From JACKCP01 sp034007295 (lineage in GTDB: Bacteria > Desulfobacterota > Desulfobacteria > Desulfobacterales > JACKCP01): a stretch of 14,818 nucleotides of DNA. The translations under genes were made by a program, and so were the position numbers. Positions 1 to 6,268 of this stretch are shown piece after piece. The DNA lies in the NCBI GenBank assembly GCA_034007295.1, contig JAVERC010000061.1:1-14818 (forward strand). The letters are read 5' to 3'. A model generated the notes under the pieces. It had not been told where the DNA came from. It worked only from the letters and a program-made list of their open reading frames with translations, and did no database searches. The first letter of the stretch is position 1; every line of letters begins with the position of its first letter.

Positions 1-10
1 CACTTCTTCC

Positions 11-418
11 TCAATACATTGACAAAAATGTACTGCCGGATATAAATTCTATTTCATAAATTTTTGGGTTTGAATAGATGGGGTTTATTGAGCGGTTACT
101 TTGAAAAAGCCTTGAAAGGAATTCAGGCTGGCAAACCATTTACAGGTAAAGATGGAGTATTAACATCTTTAATAAAAAATCTTGCTGAAGCAGCTCTTGA
201 AGCCGAGCTGGATTCACATCTAAACGAAGAAGTATCACGAAATCGACGTAATGGTAAAACCAGAAAAACCATAAAATCATTAAATGGTAATTTTGAATTA
301 GAAACGCCTCGTGACAGGGAAGGGACTTTTTCACCACAGATAGTTAAAAAGCATCAGACAACACTGACCAATGAAATTGAAGAGAAGATTATAGCCTATG
401 TTTTTTGTCCATACTGAC
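11..418 (+). mobile_element. Internally deleted IS256-family element (MITE-like remnant)
   Basis: The segment holds the first part of an IS256-type transposase and then jumps directly to what looks like the other end of the element. Near the left end the sequence reads CATTGACAAAAATG (positions 17-30). On the opposite strand the right end reads GTATGGACAAAAAACAT (about 399-415). Both share GACAAAAA pointing inward, the style of IS256-family terminal repeats. The exact ends and the target duplication could not be fixed. It lies outside the tRNA-associated element, in chromosomal flank. It cannot encode an active transposase, but it could be moved in trans if its ends are intact. Confidence 0.5.
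64..417 (+). pseudogene. Truncated IS256-family transposase, N-terminal fragment
   Basis: The translation matches the conserved N-terminal region of IS256-type (mutator) DDE transposases: a K-A-GKP-TGKDGVL-LIK run, then EAALEAELDSHLNEE, then the N-G-TRKTIKS stretch and the ETPRDREGTFSPQIVKKHQ block. Intact members are about 400 residues, and this frame stops after about 117. The last five or six residues (after EEKIIA) do not fit the family and appear to come from the right end of the element. No catalytic DDE core remains. The frame has a stop at 43-45 and only TTG starts (64 or 88), so the original start is uncertain. It is very probably not expressed as a functional protein. Confidence 0.85.
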
Positions 419-567
419 TAAAAAATTTTTTTAAATTAAATAAAAAAAATTCGATTCTTGATGGAAGAAATAATTTTTAAGGAAAAAATTTAAGGTACCT
501 TTAAATGTGCCTTTTTGGCTTTTTAAATCTGTAAATTGCCAATTTTATTGGATATTTTACCTTTAAT
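419..567. other. Gene-free chromosomal flank left of the integrated element
   Basis: This is AT-rich sequence between the IS remnant and the distal attachment site. It holds no open frame of note. If the element excised, this DNA would directly follow the 3' end of the tRNA-Ala gene. The short palindrome-like TTAAGGTACCTTTAAA at about 490-505 is the only structure seen. Confidence 0.5.
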
Positions 568-581
568 TGGTGGAGCCAAGG
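568..581. repeat. Distal attachment site core (copy of tRNA-Ala 3' end)
   Basis: TGGTGGAGCCAAGG repeats exactly the plus-strand sequence of the last 14 nt of the tRNA-Ala gene, including the CCA. It is in the same orientation as the copy at 7711-7724, as needed for excision. It is followed by TCTATAGAA; the other core copy is preceded by CTATAGAA. Confidence 0.85.
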
Positions 582-639
582 TCTATAGAACTGACTTTTT
601 TTTAATAGTAAATTAAGGTACTTAGGTTTTTAAAAATCC

Positions 640-666
640 AAAAGGGTATCCAAAAGGGTATCCAAA
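640..666 (+). repeat. Putative integrase arm-type sites, distal end
   Basis: Two tandem copies of AAAAGGGTATCC lie 12 bp apart (GGTATC at 645 and 657), about 65 bp inside the distal att core. A matching pair with the same 12-bp spacing and orientation lies inside the other end (GGTATC at 7569 and 7581). Paired direct repeats near both ends suit arm-type binding sites for a tyrosine integrase, or sites for its directionality factor. Confidence 0.55.
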
Positions 667-742
667 TATTTTTATAGTTTTTATTAAGAATGATCTTTTC
701 CCATCAGGAACCATATTTTTTTATTAAATTTGCAGAATAATT

Positions 743-797
743 TTAGCCGGTCTTGGGTGGTTCTCCCCAAAAAAAATAAAACGGAATCCAAGACCCG
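743..797. repeat. TTAGCCGGTCTTGG motif with an inverted partner
   Basis: TTAGCCGGTCTTGGG (743-757) is one copy of a motif dispersed through the element. GGTCTTGG (749-756) can pair with CCAAGACC (788-795), giving an 8-bp stem with a 31-nt loop. There is no poly-T tail, so it does not look like a terminator. Confidence 0.4.
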
Positions 798-1190
798 TTA
801 AATAATGGAATCATCTGCTCCTGATACAGAACAAATATATTAATTCCTGATACTGAATTTAATAAAGGTGAATAAGTTCATTTATAGAATCAATTGCTCT
901 TCAATCTGGACGCTATATGTAAAAAGTAATTTATATTTGAAGGTAACTACACTTGGTTTTCATCAGGACGGCATGAATTTACAGCCAAATAAAGAATTTT
1001 TAATAAATACATTTGTTCTTACTGGCTAATATATTTTATATGACTGAATCATCTGTTTTAAACCCTGATCTTATTCTGCTCAAAAAATAAAAGGTCTTTT
1101 TCAGATACAAGATACTTTTTGTCTGAACTGAAAATAATATCTTGCTTCGTATGATCTTTATCTGGACGCTATGACTTTGAAGCCTAACTA
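798..1190. other. Gene-free segment with scattered short repeats
   Basis: No coding frame is supported. The sequence carries scattered copies of short motifs: CTGGACGCTAT at 906-916 and again at 1162-1172, TCAGGACGGCATGAA at 963-977 (repeated at 1442-1456), and TGTTCTT/TGATCTT words at about 1014, 1068 and 1152. It reads as the degenerate outer part of the repeat field whose regular core is at 1191-1340. Confidence 0.45.
963..977 (+). repeat. 15-bp repeat TCAGGACGGCATGAA, copy 1
   Basis: This 15-bp sequence is identical at 1442-1456. In this AT-rich gene-free region, an exact 15-mer with that composition is unlikely to recur by chance. Related CTGGACG words lie between the two copies. Confidence 0.55.
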
Positions 1191-1350
1191 AAATTATTAT
1201 ACTGCTTCACTCGTTCTTGGATTTTATTTTAAATTATTATCCTGCTCCACTTGATCTTGGATAATATATGAAATTAATAACATGACTCACTTGATCTTGA
1301 ATAATATCTGAAATTATTTATATGAATCAGTCGTTCTTTATCTGGACGTC
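1191..1350 (+). repeat. Four degenerate 40-bp tandem repeats
   Basis: Units begin at 1191, 1231, 1271 and 1311, exactly 40 bp apart. Each starts AAATTATTAT or a close variant, followed by a TG-rich word, then CACTTGATCTTG or CAGTCGTTCTTT about 17 nt in. Units 2 and 3 are the most alike; unit 4 ends in the CTGGACG word found elsewhere in the region. There is no open frame, and the units are too continuous and too diverged for a CRISPR array. A binding array for a DNA-binding protein is possible; the function is unknown. Confidence 0.6.
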
Positions 1351-1441
1351 CTGCACCAGATACTAAAGAACAAATAATGTTTTTATCTGGCATGATCTTG
1401 AACTTTATTCATTTTTAAAATCTCAATCCACCTGTCCTCTT

Positions 1442-1456
1442 TCAGGACGGCATGAA
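1442..1456 (+). repeat. 15-bp repeat TCAGGACGGCATGAA, copy 2
   Basis: This is identical to 963-977 and in the same orientation, 479 bp away. It is preceded in both cases by a pyrimidine-rich stretch. Confidence 0.55.
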
Positions 1457-1517
1457 ACATATACTTAATATGTATTCGGTTTTCGGGCTTATCATTCATA
1501 TTAAAGAACAATAATTC

Positions 1518-1530
1518 TTAGCCGGTCTTG
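1518..1530 (+). repeat. Copy of dispersed motif TTAGCCGGTCTTG
   Basis: This shares thirteen bases with 743-755. The same 12-mer core TTAGCCGGTCTT occurs inverted inside the integrase gene at 6644-6655. Confidence 0.5.
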
Positions 1531-1581
1531 ATAATTATATTAGAGAACAAGATGATCCTCTCCTGAATCTGGGATATGATT

Positions 1582-1723
1582 TTTGCTCGCCTTTTTGGGT
1601 GAGCAAACTTAAACAGGGTTTTCGCCTTTCAGGGTGAAAACTCCCTGCCAGCTTCCAACCAATGAGGATTACTCGCCAGTTCAGAATCAGCAATTTTATA
1701 AACACCTTTCAGGGTGAATATAA
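1582..1723. repeat. Three related short hairpins (GCC-loop-GGTGA family)
   Basis: Three hairpins share a CGCC or CACC / GGTG stem top and a six-base loop. The first pairs TTTGCTCGCC (1582-1591) with GGTGAGCAAA (1598-1607), loop TTTTTG. The second pairs TTTTCGCC (1619-1626) with GGTGAAAA (1633-1640), loop TTTCAG. The third pairs CACC (1703-1706) with GGTG (1713-1716), loop TTTCAG, and re-pairs below a two-base internal bulge. None has a convincing terminator tract. They could be protein sites in DNA or part of a structured RNA; no known family is recognised. Confidence 0.5.
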
Positions 1724-2044
1724 CTCAAATATAAAAAATCCATTCCATTATTGAGTATTCTGCAAACACCTCTGAAATACTTTCAAAGATCAAAAATACT
1801 GGCATAAAATCGGCTTGTTGGATATTCCATAAGGTATTCCATTACAAATAAAAATAGCTGTTATTTTCAGTCAAAATTGACACTGTGTAAGTAATTCAAA
1901 ATGTTAAAAAAATTACTCATCTTTTGATGATAAAATCAGCATGTAATAATCCACGGATTTTTTTGATTTTCAAAAGTAGCCAACATCTAAGGTTCTTTGC
2001 TCCGCTAAGGGCCAAAACCGTCAGAAGTACCTTAAAATTTTTTA
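1724..2044. other. Gene-free segment
   Basis: No coding frame is supported here. Visible items are a GTCAA-AA-TTGAC dyad at 1870-1881 that overlaps a consensus-like TTGACA (1877-1882) without a good -10, and AAGTACCTTAA at 2026-2036, the reverse complement of TTAAGGTACTT near the distal att site (613-623). Confidence 0.4.
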
Positions 2045-2065
2045 AAGCCTTGACTGGCAAGGCTT
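2045..2065 (-). terminator. Likely terminator after orf102
   Basis: A perfect 7-bp stem, AAGCCTT (2045-2051) with AAGGCTT (2059-2065), encloses a 7-nt loop. It lies 15 nt beyond the stop of the minus-strand 102-aa gene. On that strand it is followed by TTTAAAAAATTTT, a weak U-tract, so termination strength is uncertain. Confidence 0.5.
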
Positions 2066-2080
2066 AATTGAATTTAAGAA

Positions 2081-2389
2081 TTATGTCGGCAAGATGATTT
2101 TTCCCAACCAGTCAAATTTATTTTTTCCAACCTTCTCAAATACTGGCATTGCTAATCTTTCAACCGCTGTCAAAATGTAAAAGGAACAATAAGATTTTGT
2201 GCCATAGGCATTGTTCATGGTAAATACCTCAGCTTTCAAACCTGTTTCTTCTTCATAATTTTTTACATAATCAGCAACCGGCATATCATCGGGAACCAAT
2301 AGCGATATTGGAATAAAATCCGACTCCGTACCATCAAGATTTATAATGCAAAAATGATTTTCTCTTGAATCTTTATCTATGACTTTCAT
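2081..2389 (-). CDS. Hypothetical protein orf102, element-encoded
   Basis: A 102-residue protein of no recognised family. It is acidic in its first half (IDKDSRE, DGTESDF, PDDMP, NYEEETG) and more basic near its C-terminus (EKVGKNKFDWLGK). No signal peptide, membrane segment or metal motif is seen. The ATG is preceded at short distance by AGGTGGAG, a good ribosome binding site, which supports this start and expression. It is the last gene of the minus-strand set, beyond the iteron origin, and a hairpin follows its stop. Because the origin separates it from the primase gene, it probably has its own promoter, which could not be identified. In related islands this position may hold a replication modulator or cargo, but nothing here assigns a function. 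Confidence 0.6.
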   Translation of the reverse strand: MKVIDKDSRENHFCIINLDGTESDFIPISLLVPDDMPVADYVKNYEEETGLKAEVFTMNNAYGTKSYCSFYILTAVERLAMPVFEKVGKNKFDWLGKIILPT

Positions 2390-2413
2390 ATCTCCACCTT
2401 TATTTATTATATT

Positions 2414-2428
2414 TTAGCCTGTCTGGGG
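2414..2428 (+). repeat. Copy of dispersed motif TTAGCCTGTCTGGGG
   Basis: This non-coding copy lies between orf102 and the iteron origin. It matches the coding copies at 4550-4565 and 5186-5201. Confidence 0.5.
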
Positions 2429-2444
2429 TAGTTAAAACTAATTT

Positions 2445-2692
2445 TGTGATTTTTGTGATTTTGTTTGTGATGATAAAAAAAACGCTGTGTACCTTTAATG
2501 ATAAGGGTTTTAAGTTTGTGATTTTTGTGATGCCGTTTTTGAAAACTATATATATTATTTTTTTTATTTTTTTTCTTACTTTATATAAAAGTACATCACA
2601 AAAATCACATTTTCTCAAAGCCTTTATTGACAAGGGTTTCAAGGTTTTAAAAAACATCACATTGAACATCACATAACATCACAAAAATCACA
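2445..2692. other. Candidate replication origin with dyad of TGTGAT iterons
   Basis: Five TGTGAT words on the plus strand start at 2445, 2454, 2466, 2517 and 2526. Six inverted words (ATCACA) start at 2595, 2604, 2656, 2668, 2678 and 2687. The spacing mirrors: an inner pair 9 bp apart, a gap of 51 or 52 bp, then outer groups stepping 12 and 9 bp (left) or 12, 10 and 9 bp (right). The centre (about 2540-2590) is almost pure A/T, like an unwinding region. The array begins 2 nt after the stop of the primase-helicase gene. In P4-type replicons the primase-helicase itself binds iterons at its origin, so this is the likely target. The assignment is inferred from structure and position. Confidence 0.75.
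2492..2643 (+). repeat. 23-bp imperfect direct repeat inside the origin
   Basis: The blocks at 2492-2514 and 2621-2643 agree at 20 of 23 positions, both starting CCTTTA and containing AAGGGTTT. Each can form a short CCTT/AAGG hairpin. One lies in each half of the iteron dyad, between inner and outer iterons, but they are direct rather than inverted, unlike the iterons. Confidence 0.55.
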
Positions 2693-2694
2693 TT

Positions 2695-5253
2695 TCATTT
2701 TACCAACTCAAGACTTGCTAAGTTTTTACGTTTTTCTATTAAAACTCCATATTTTGTCTTTTCTTCATTCAACCGTTGTGTCCTTGCCCCCCTTCCATCA
2801 GCGGACATTAATTGATATAGCTCTGATTTTTTTTTCGAAAATTTAGCCCTGTCTGAATATGCAATATTTTCTGCAATATAATCGTCAATGGCTTTAGCTG
2901 GATTTAAGAGTATCAAGCCGGCTGTCCCCTGAACAACGTCGCCGTCAATCTGATTAACCGAACTGAAATTTTTATGCCTTTTAATGTAAAAGTCCCGTAT
3001 CTCCTCAGCGAATTTTGGTAATTGTTCAGACATTCTGCCAAATTGCTTTGAGATACAATTTTTAGCATAAAATTTATTTATCCACTGCTCCGCAACATCG
3101 GCAGACTTTTGAGGCCCTAACGCCTGCATATCTTTTATTTTTTCATTCAAAAATTTTGCAGTATAGGCAAGCACGGTTTTTTTGTACCTATACATTCCAA
3201 CTTTTTTGAAAACATCTCTTGTATTCAATGCACCTGCTTTTTCGATATAACTAAATCTGTTTGCGAACTGGTCTTCAATACCAAATCCGCCACCGGTTAA
3301 TGCCTCAACACCTTCAGCGGAAAAAAAGAGTTTTGAATAAATCGCAACGTCCTGTTGCATCAACCACTTTGGTGAAATGGTTATTTGACTTTGTAATTGT
3401 TTCAACTCGGGTTGTATGGATCGAAACTCGTCAATTATGATTGCAAACGACCGTTTAAAATGACTGGGTGATAAGGCCACGGCCTCACCTTTGAATATTT
3501 TCTGCACTAGAGGCACGGACAATTCCACCGCAAGATTTAAATCTTTTAAAACACTGTAAAAAAAGCCTTTGCCCCAGTCTGAATCTGCTTTAATCCACAA
3601 ATAGCTTTTTTTCCGGTCTGGGATAAAAACAGACATTACAAGAAATTTTAAAACCTCATCGATTTCTTGAAAATGCTTTTTGTAATCTCCAATAATTTCA
3701 GGCTCAATTGAGCCATGCTGTGGGAATGGTTTATGGCATAAGATTATATTTACTCTGTCCTCAGTAAATGCCATTCTGTTATGATCTGCAAACATATCCA
3801 AGCTCCAAGCACCATCATCACGTTGCCTTAATTTTAAAAAATCAAGCAAGACACTTGAAGGAATAGCGGATATTCTTTTTTTTGTTTCAGCATCAATATT
3901 TTTGCCCAGTTCATCAAATTTTTTATTTAAAATTTCAGATTTATAAAATTTTCCATATATTTTTTGAGCAAATTTTAAAATATCTTTTTCCGTAAAATAT
4001 GAAGTGCTTCCGTTTGGTGAGATAACCGTGAACTTATTTTTAACACCTGAAAAAACAGTGTTTGAAATTATTTTTTCAATGACTTCTGGTTTTATTTCAA
4101 TGTCTGGAACTTCAACGTCTATTGCCTTAAACTCAGCGTTAATTCTGAATTTTATTCTATCCGCCAACTGTTGAGCTTCAACACTAACAGACTGGCTAGA
4201 AAACAACTCCGCTGTCTGATGCTCCTGCTCCTGCATGAACTTTTTTTGCCGTTCCCTCTGGCCCTCTGTATCAACAATGGGTGCAAGCTCCCTGATTGCT
4301 GCTGTCATATCGTCGCCGTACTTTAATTTGCAAATGACATCAAAAGCATCATGTGAATGACCGTCATTGAAAATATCTGTGCTGTTGTGTGAAAAATATC
4401 TGCCGTTCAGGATAACGCCACCAGCATTTCCGCTTTTGCTTTCAGGATTTATGAAACGGTTTCCTGATTTTTTATAACCATGTGATAATAAAGTTTCTTC
4501 AATATTATATTGTGAATTAACCTTGTCAATAATGCCAGACTGCTCATGGTTAGCCTGTCTTGGGGGTATTTGAGCTTTTCGAGCAAGTTCCATCAAGTCA
4601 GGTTTTTCAGCCTGAAAACCGGCTCCGCTCAGTGCTATGTCAATACAGCCCATAAGCATGTCAATTTTTTGCTCCGTAACTTCCGGGAAGTCGTCAATAG
4701 TGTATTTTGAAAAGTCAACTCTTTCACCTTCCGAATTATACCACTGATAAGGCTTTTGTGTGTCTGGGTGTATACCGGCAATTACAAATTGTTGGCCTTG
4801 CCCCAGTATTTCAAGCTGGTTTTTGGTTTCTTTAGTTTTTTCGCTTAAATCTGAATAAAATTCACGGCTGACTTTTTTTTTAAGTGAGGTTTTGCACTTA
4901 AACGGAATTAAGAACTTTGGAGGAAAACCAATCCGGTAAATGAGATTTTCCCCCAGTAGAAACTTAGCCTGATCCAAGCTCAAGTTTGCTGCCCTTTGAT
5001 CTCTCGTGTCAAAGTCAAATCCATAAACGCCGTATTCTTCATTATCGTTTAACTTACCTGTTATGATCCCCAGTCCTTGACCGTTCCACTCTTCCGGCTG
5101 TCTGGGTTTATTCTGCCAGCTTTTTCCCTCAGGCCTTTTGGAGCTTGGTTTTATAAAACAGCAATTATAATTTTGAAGTATAGCTTTAGCCTTGTCTGGG
5201 GTTAGCCCCGATTTTTCTTGAATATTTTCAATATCTTTGATATCTTTTTTCAT
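2695..5253 (-). CDS. Primase-polymerase / superfamily 3-like helicase (replication initiator)
   Basis: This protein of about 852 residues should prime and unwind the element's own DNA. Its N-terminal third is a bifunctional primase-polymerase domain: YGFDFDTRD around residues 77-85 gives the acidic metal pair, and LEILGQGQQFVIAGIHPD at about 147-164 is the conserved GxGQ/H-P-D-T region. A middle block at about 256-310 (SHGYK, SKSGNAGG, SHNSTDIFNDGHSHDAFDV) resembles the linker seen in many phage and island primases. The helicase follows, with Walker A ADSDWGKG at about 556-563, Walker B FAIIIDEF at 603-610, a sensor-like FFSAEG near 643, and an NRF arginine-finger candidate near 665. The Walker A lacks the usual Ser/Thr after Lys. 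A longer frame opens at 5430 but overlaps the HTH gene; ATG 5253 with an upstream GGAG is preferred. Confidence 0.85.
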   Translation of the reverse strand: MKKDIKDIENIQEKSGLTPDKAKAILQNYNCCFIKPSSKRPEGKSWQNKPRQPEEWNGQGLGIITGKLNDNEEYGVYGFDFDTRDQRAANLSLDQAKFLLGENLIYRIGFPPKFLIPFKCKTSLKKKVSREFYSDLSEKTKETKNQLEILGQGQQFVIAGIHPDTQKPYQWYNSEGERVDFSKYTIDDFPEVTEQKIDMLMGCIDIALSGAGFQAEKPDLMELARKAQIPPRQANHEQSGIIDKVNSQYNIEETLLSHGYKKSGNRFINPESKSGNAGGVILNGRYFSHNSTDIFNDGHSHDAFDVICKLKYGDDMTAAIRELAPIVDTEGQRERQKKFMQEQEHQTAELFSSQSVSVEAQQLADRIKFRINAEFKAIDVEVPDIEIKPEVIEKIISNTVFSGVKNKFTVISPNGSTSYFTEKDILKFAQKIYGKFYKSEILNKKFDELGKNIDAETKKRISAIPSSVLLDFLKLRQRDDGAWSLDMFADHNRMAFTEDRVNIILCHKPFPQHGSIEPEIIGDYKKHFQEIDEVLKFLVMSVFIPDRKKSYLWIKADSDWGKGFFYSVLKDLNLAVELSVPLVQKIFKGEAVALSPSHFKRSFAIIIDEFRSIQPELKQLQSQITISPKWLMQQDVAIYSKLFFSAEGVEALTGGGFGIEDQFANRFSYIEKAGALNTRDVFKKVGMYRYKKTVLAYTAKFLNEKIKDMQALGPQKSADVAEQWINKFYAKNCISKQFGRMSEQLPKFAEEIRDFYIKRHKNFSSVNQIDGDVVQGTAGLILLNPAKAIDDYIAENIAYSDRAKFSKKKSELYQLMSADGRGARTQRLNEEKTKYGVLIEKRKNLASLELVK

Positions 5254-5296
5254 ACTTGACAATCTCCGCCTGCCGTCTTCGGACGGCTTTACTTTT

Positions 5297-5500
5297 TTAA
5301 TTTTCCCTGCTTTTTTCCCATGCATCAACGCTTGAACTTTTCCAACGGGAACAACCCTCAGATAACTTGACCGGCTTTGGGAAGTCGTATTTTTTAATCC
5401 ATCTGTAAATTGAACAACGGTGATTGCCAAACCGAGCGGTCAGGTCTGACATTTTCAACCACTCAGTATTATTATTTTTTTCAATGCTGAAAATCTGCAT
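5297..5500 (-). CDS. AlpA-like helix-turn-helix regulator
   Basis: This 67-residue protein matches the AlpA family of MerR-type small DNA-binding proteins. Typical family marks are MSDLTARFG, the recognition helix region SIYRWIKK, FPKPVKL, and the C-terminal SRWKSSSVDAWEKS. Family members act as activators of island integrase genes or as excisionase-like factors, and commonly sit beside a primase gene in P4-type elements. AGGAGG lies 8 nt before the ATG and fixes the start. The primase gene follows with 43 nt between them, so the two are probably co-transcribed. The leader carries a terminator-shaped hairpin that includes the ribosome binding site, suggesting that expression is held down until conditions change. 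Confidence 0.85.
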   Translation of the reverse strand: MQIFSIEKNNNTEWLKMSDLTARFGNHRCSIYRWIKKYDFPKPVKLSEGCSRWKSSSVDAWEKSREN

Positions 5501-5539
5501 AAAAAAAGCCTCCTGTTAAAATTGAAATTAACAAGAGGC
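5501..5539 (-). promoter_or_regulatory. Terminator-shaped leader hairpin containing the alpA-like RBS
   Basis: On the minus strand, GCCTCTTGTTAA (5539-5528) pairs with TTAACAGGAGGC (5519-5508) across an 8-nt loop. The stem is 12 bp with one mismatch. Seven T residues follow directly (5507-5501), and then the ATG of the alpA-like gene. This is the form of an intrinsic terminator, and its 3' arm contains the AGGAGG ribosome binding site. It could end transcription from the int-orf226 side, or sequester the RBS in transcripts that read through. Confidence 0.7.
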
Positions 5540-5569
5540 TACCTTGTGCGAAAAAATAAAACTTTGGGT

Positions 5570-5599
5570 TTAATAGGCTGGTATTTTATCTAATTCCAA
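5570..5599 (-). promoter_or_regulatory. Possible promoter for the alpA-like/primase operon
   Basis: On the minus strand, TTGGAA (5599-5594) and TATTAA (5575-5570) are separated by 18 bp. Each matches the sigma-70 consensus at four of six bases. It overlaps the end of orf226 and would place the RNA start just upstream of the leader hairpin. The match is weak. Confidence 0.3.
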
Positions 5600-6266
5600 A
5601 GTGCAACCCGACAAAACTATTTTTTTTATAAAATAGATACTCCTCATCTGACACTCCGCCTGACTTTACGGCCTCAAAAAATGATTTACTCTCATGGTAT
5701 TTTTTCAGGAAGGGTTTATATTTAGGATTCTTTTTTATATGCTGAATATATTTTGATATTGTTTTAAAGTCTAAATTATATTTGAGGCTTTTATTATTTT
5801 GTAAATCCTCAGCTATTCTTTTTGAAACAGTGTCTTTTTCTGGTCTTACCTCATCATAATAAACAGGTAAATTATGAAACACTTCATAAAAAGCAATCTT
5901 GACTGCTACAAACTCATAGAGGTATGAGTTTTTATTCTTTGCACCGCTTTTTTTAGGTTCTTTTCTGACTATCTTTAATAGAATCTCTCTAATACTAGGG
6001 TGATTTAAAATTTCAGCATATTCACCGCTGAATTGCTTGGCAGATAATAATTTTTCAAGGCTTTCGGTTTTTCCTTCTTCATAATATTCTTTGTAAATAA
6101 TGCTTATCTGTCTCATAAGTATAGTGGGATTATCAGCTTTCCATTTTCCGCAATGAGTACAAATATCACCTTTTATAGCTTTTTGGTTTAAATCAAACCT
6201 TTTGTTTTCGGGTATGTGATTAAATGTAATGGTATAATATCCGCTTTTGTTTTCATCTTTTTCCAT
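5586..6266 (-). CDS. Hypothetical protein orf226, co-transcribed with integrase
   Basis: This is a 226-residue protein with no family recognised. A short N-terminal part leads to a CTHC pair (about C36 and C39), the only obvious metal-binding candidate; a second CxxC is absent. The rest is rich in lysine, glutamate and aromatic residues and predicted mostly helical, with a basic KKSGAKNKN stretch near the middle and a basic YIQHIKKNPKYKPFLKKYHE segment near the C-terminus. No membrane segment or signal peptide is seen. The frame can start at TTG 6272, overlapping the integrase stop, but ATG 6266 has GGAGGG at proper spacing and is preferred. It starts 2 nt after the integrase stop, so the two are translated from one mRNA. 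It could be a regulator, an excision partner or cargo such as defence; none of these is shown. Confidence 0.75.
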   Translation of the reverse strand: MEKDENKSGYYTITFNHIPENKRFDLNQKAIKGDICTHCGKWKADNPTILMRQISIIYKEYYEEGKTESLEKLLSAKQFSGEYAEILNHPSIREILLKIVRKEPKKSGAKNKNSYLYEFVAVKIAFYEVFHNLPVYYDEVRPEKDTVSKRIAEDLQNNKSLKYNLDFKTISKYIQHIKKNPKYKPFLKKYHESKSFFEAVKSGGVSDEEYLFYKKNSFVGLHFGIR

Positions 6267-6268
6267 AA

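Noticed and set aside
1191..1350. CRISPR array
   Set aside because: Units are contiguous and diverged along their whole length, without constant repeats and variable spacers, and no cas gene is present.
690..1725. Integron or attC cassette array, or retron/DGR locus
   Set aside because: No integron-type integrase, no reverse transcriptase and no attC-like paired R boxes were found.
2400..2676. Open frames on both strands with products rich in K-I-T or I-F-V-I repeats
   Set aside because: They are translations of the iteron repeats and the A/T-rich origin core; they overlap each other and have low-complexity products.
5254..5430. Longer N-terminus for the primase gene starting at 5430
   Set aside because: It overlaps the alpA-like gene almost completely, and the added residues do not resemble the primase domain. 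ATG 5253 has an upstream GGAG and follows the alpA-like stop by 43 nt.
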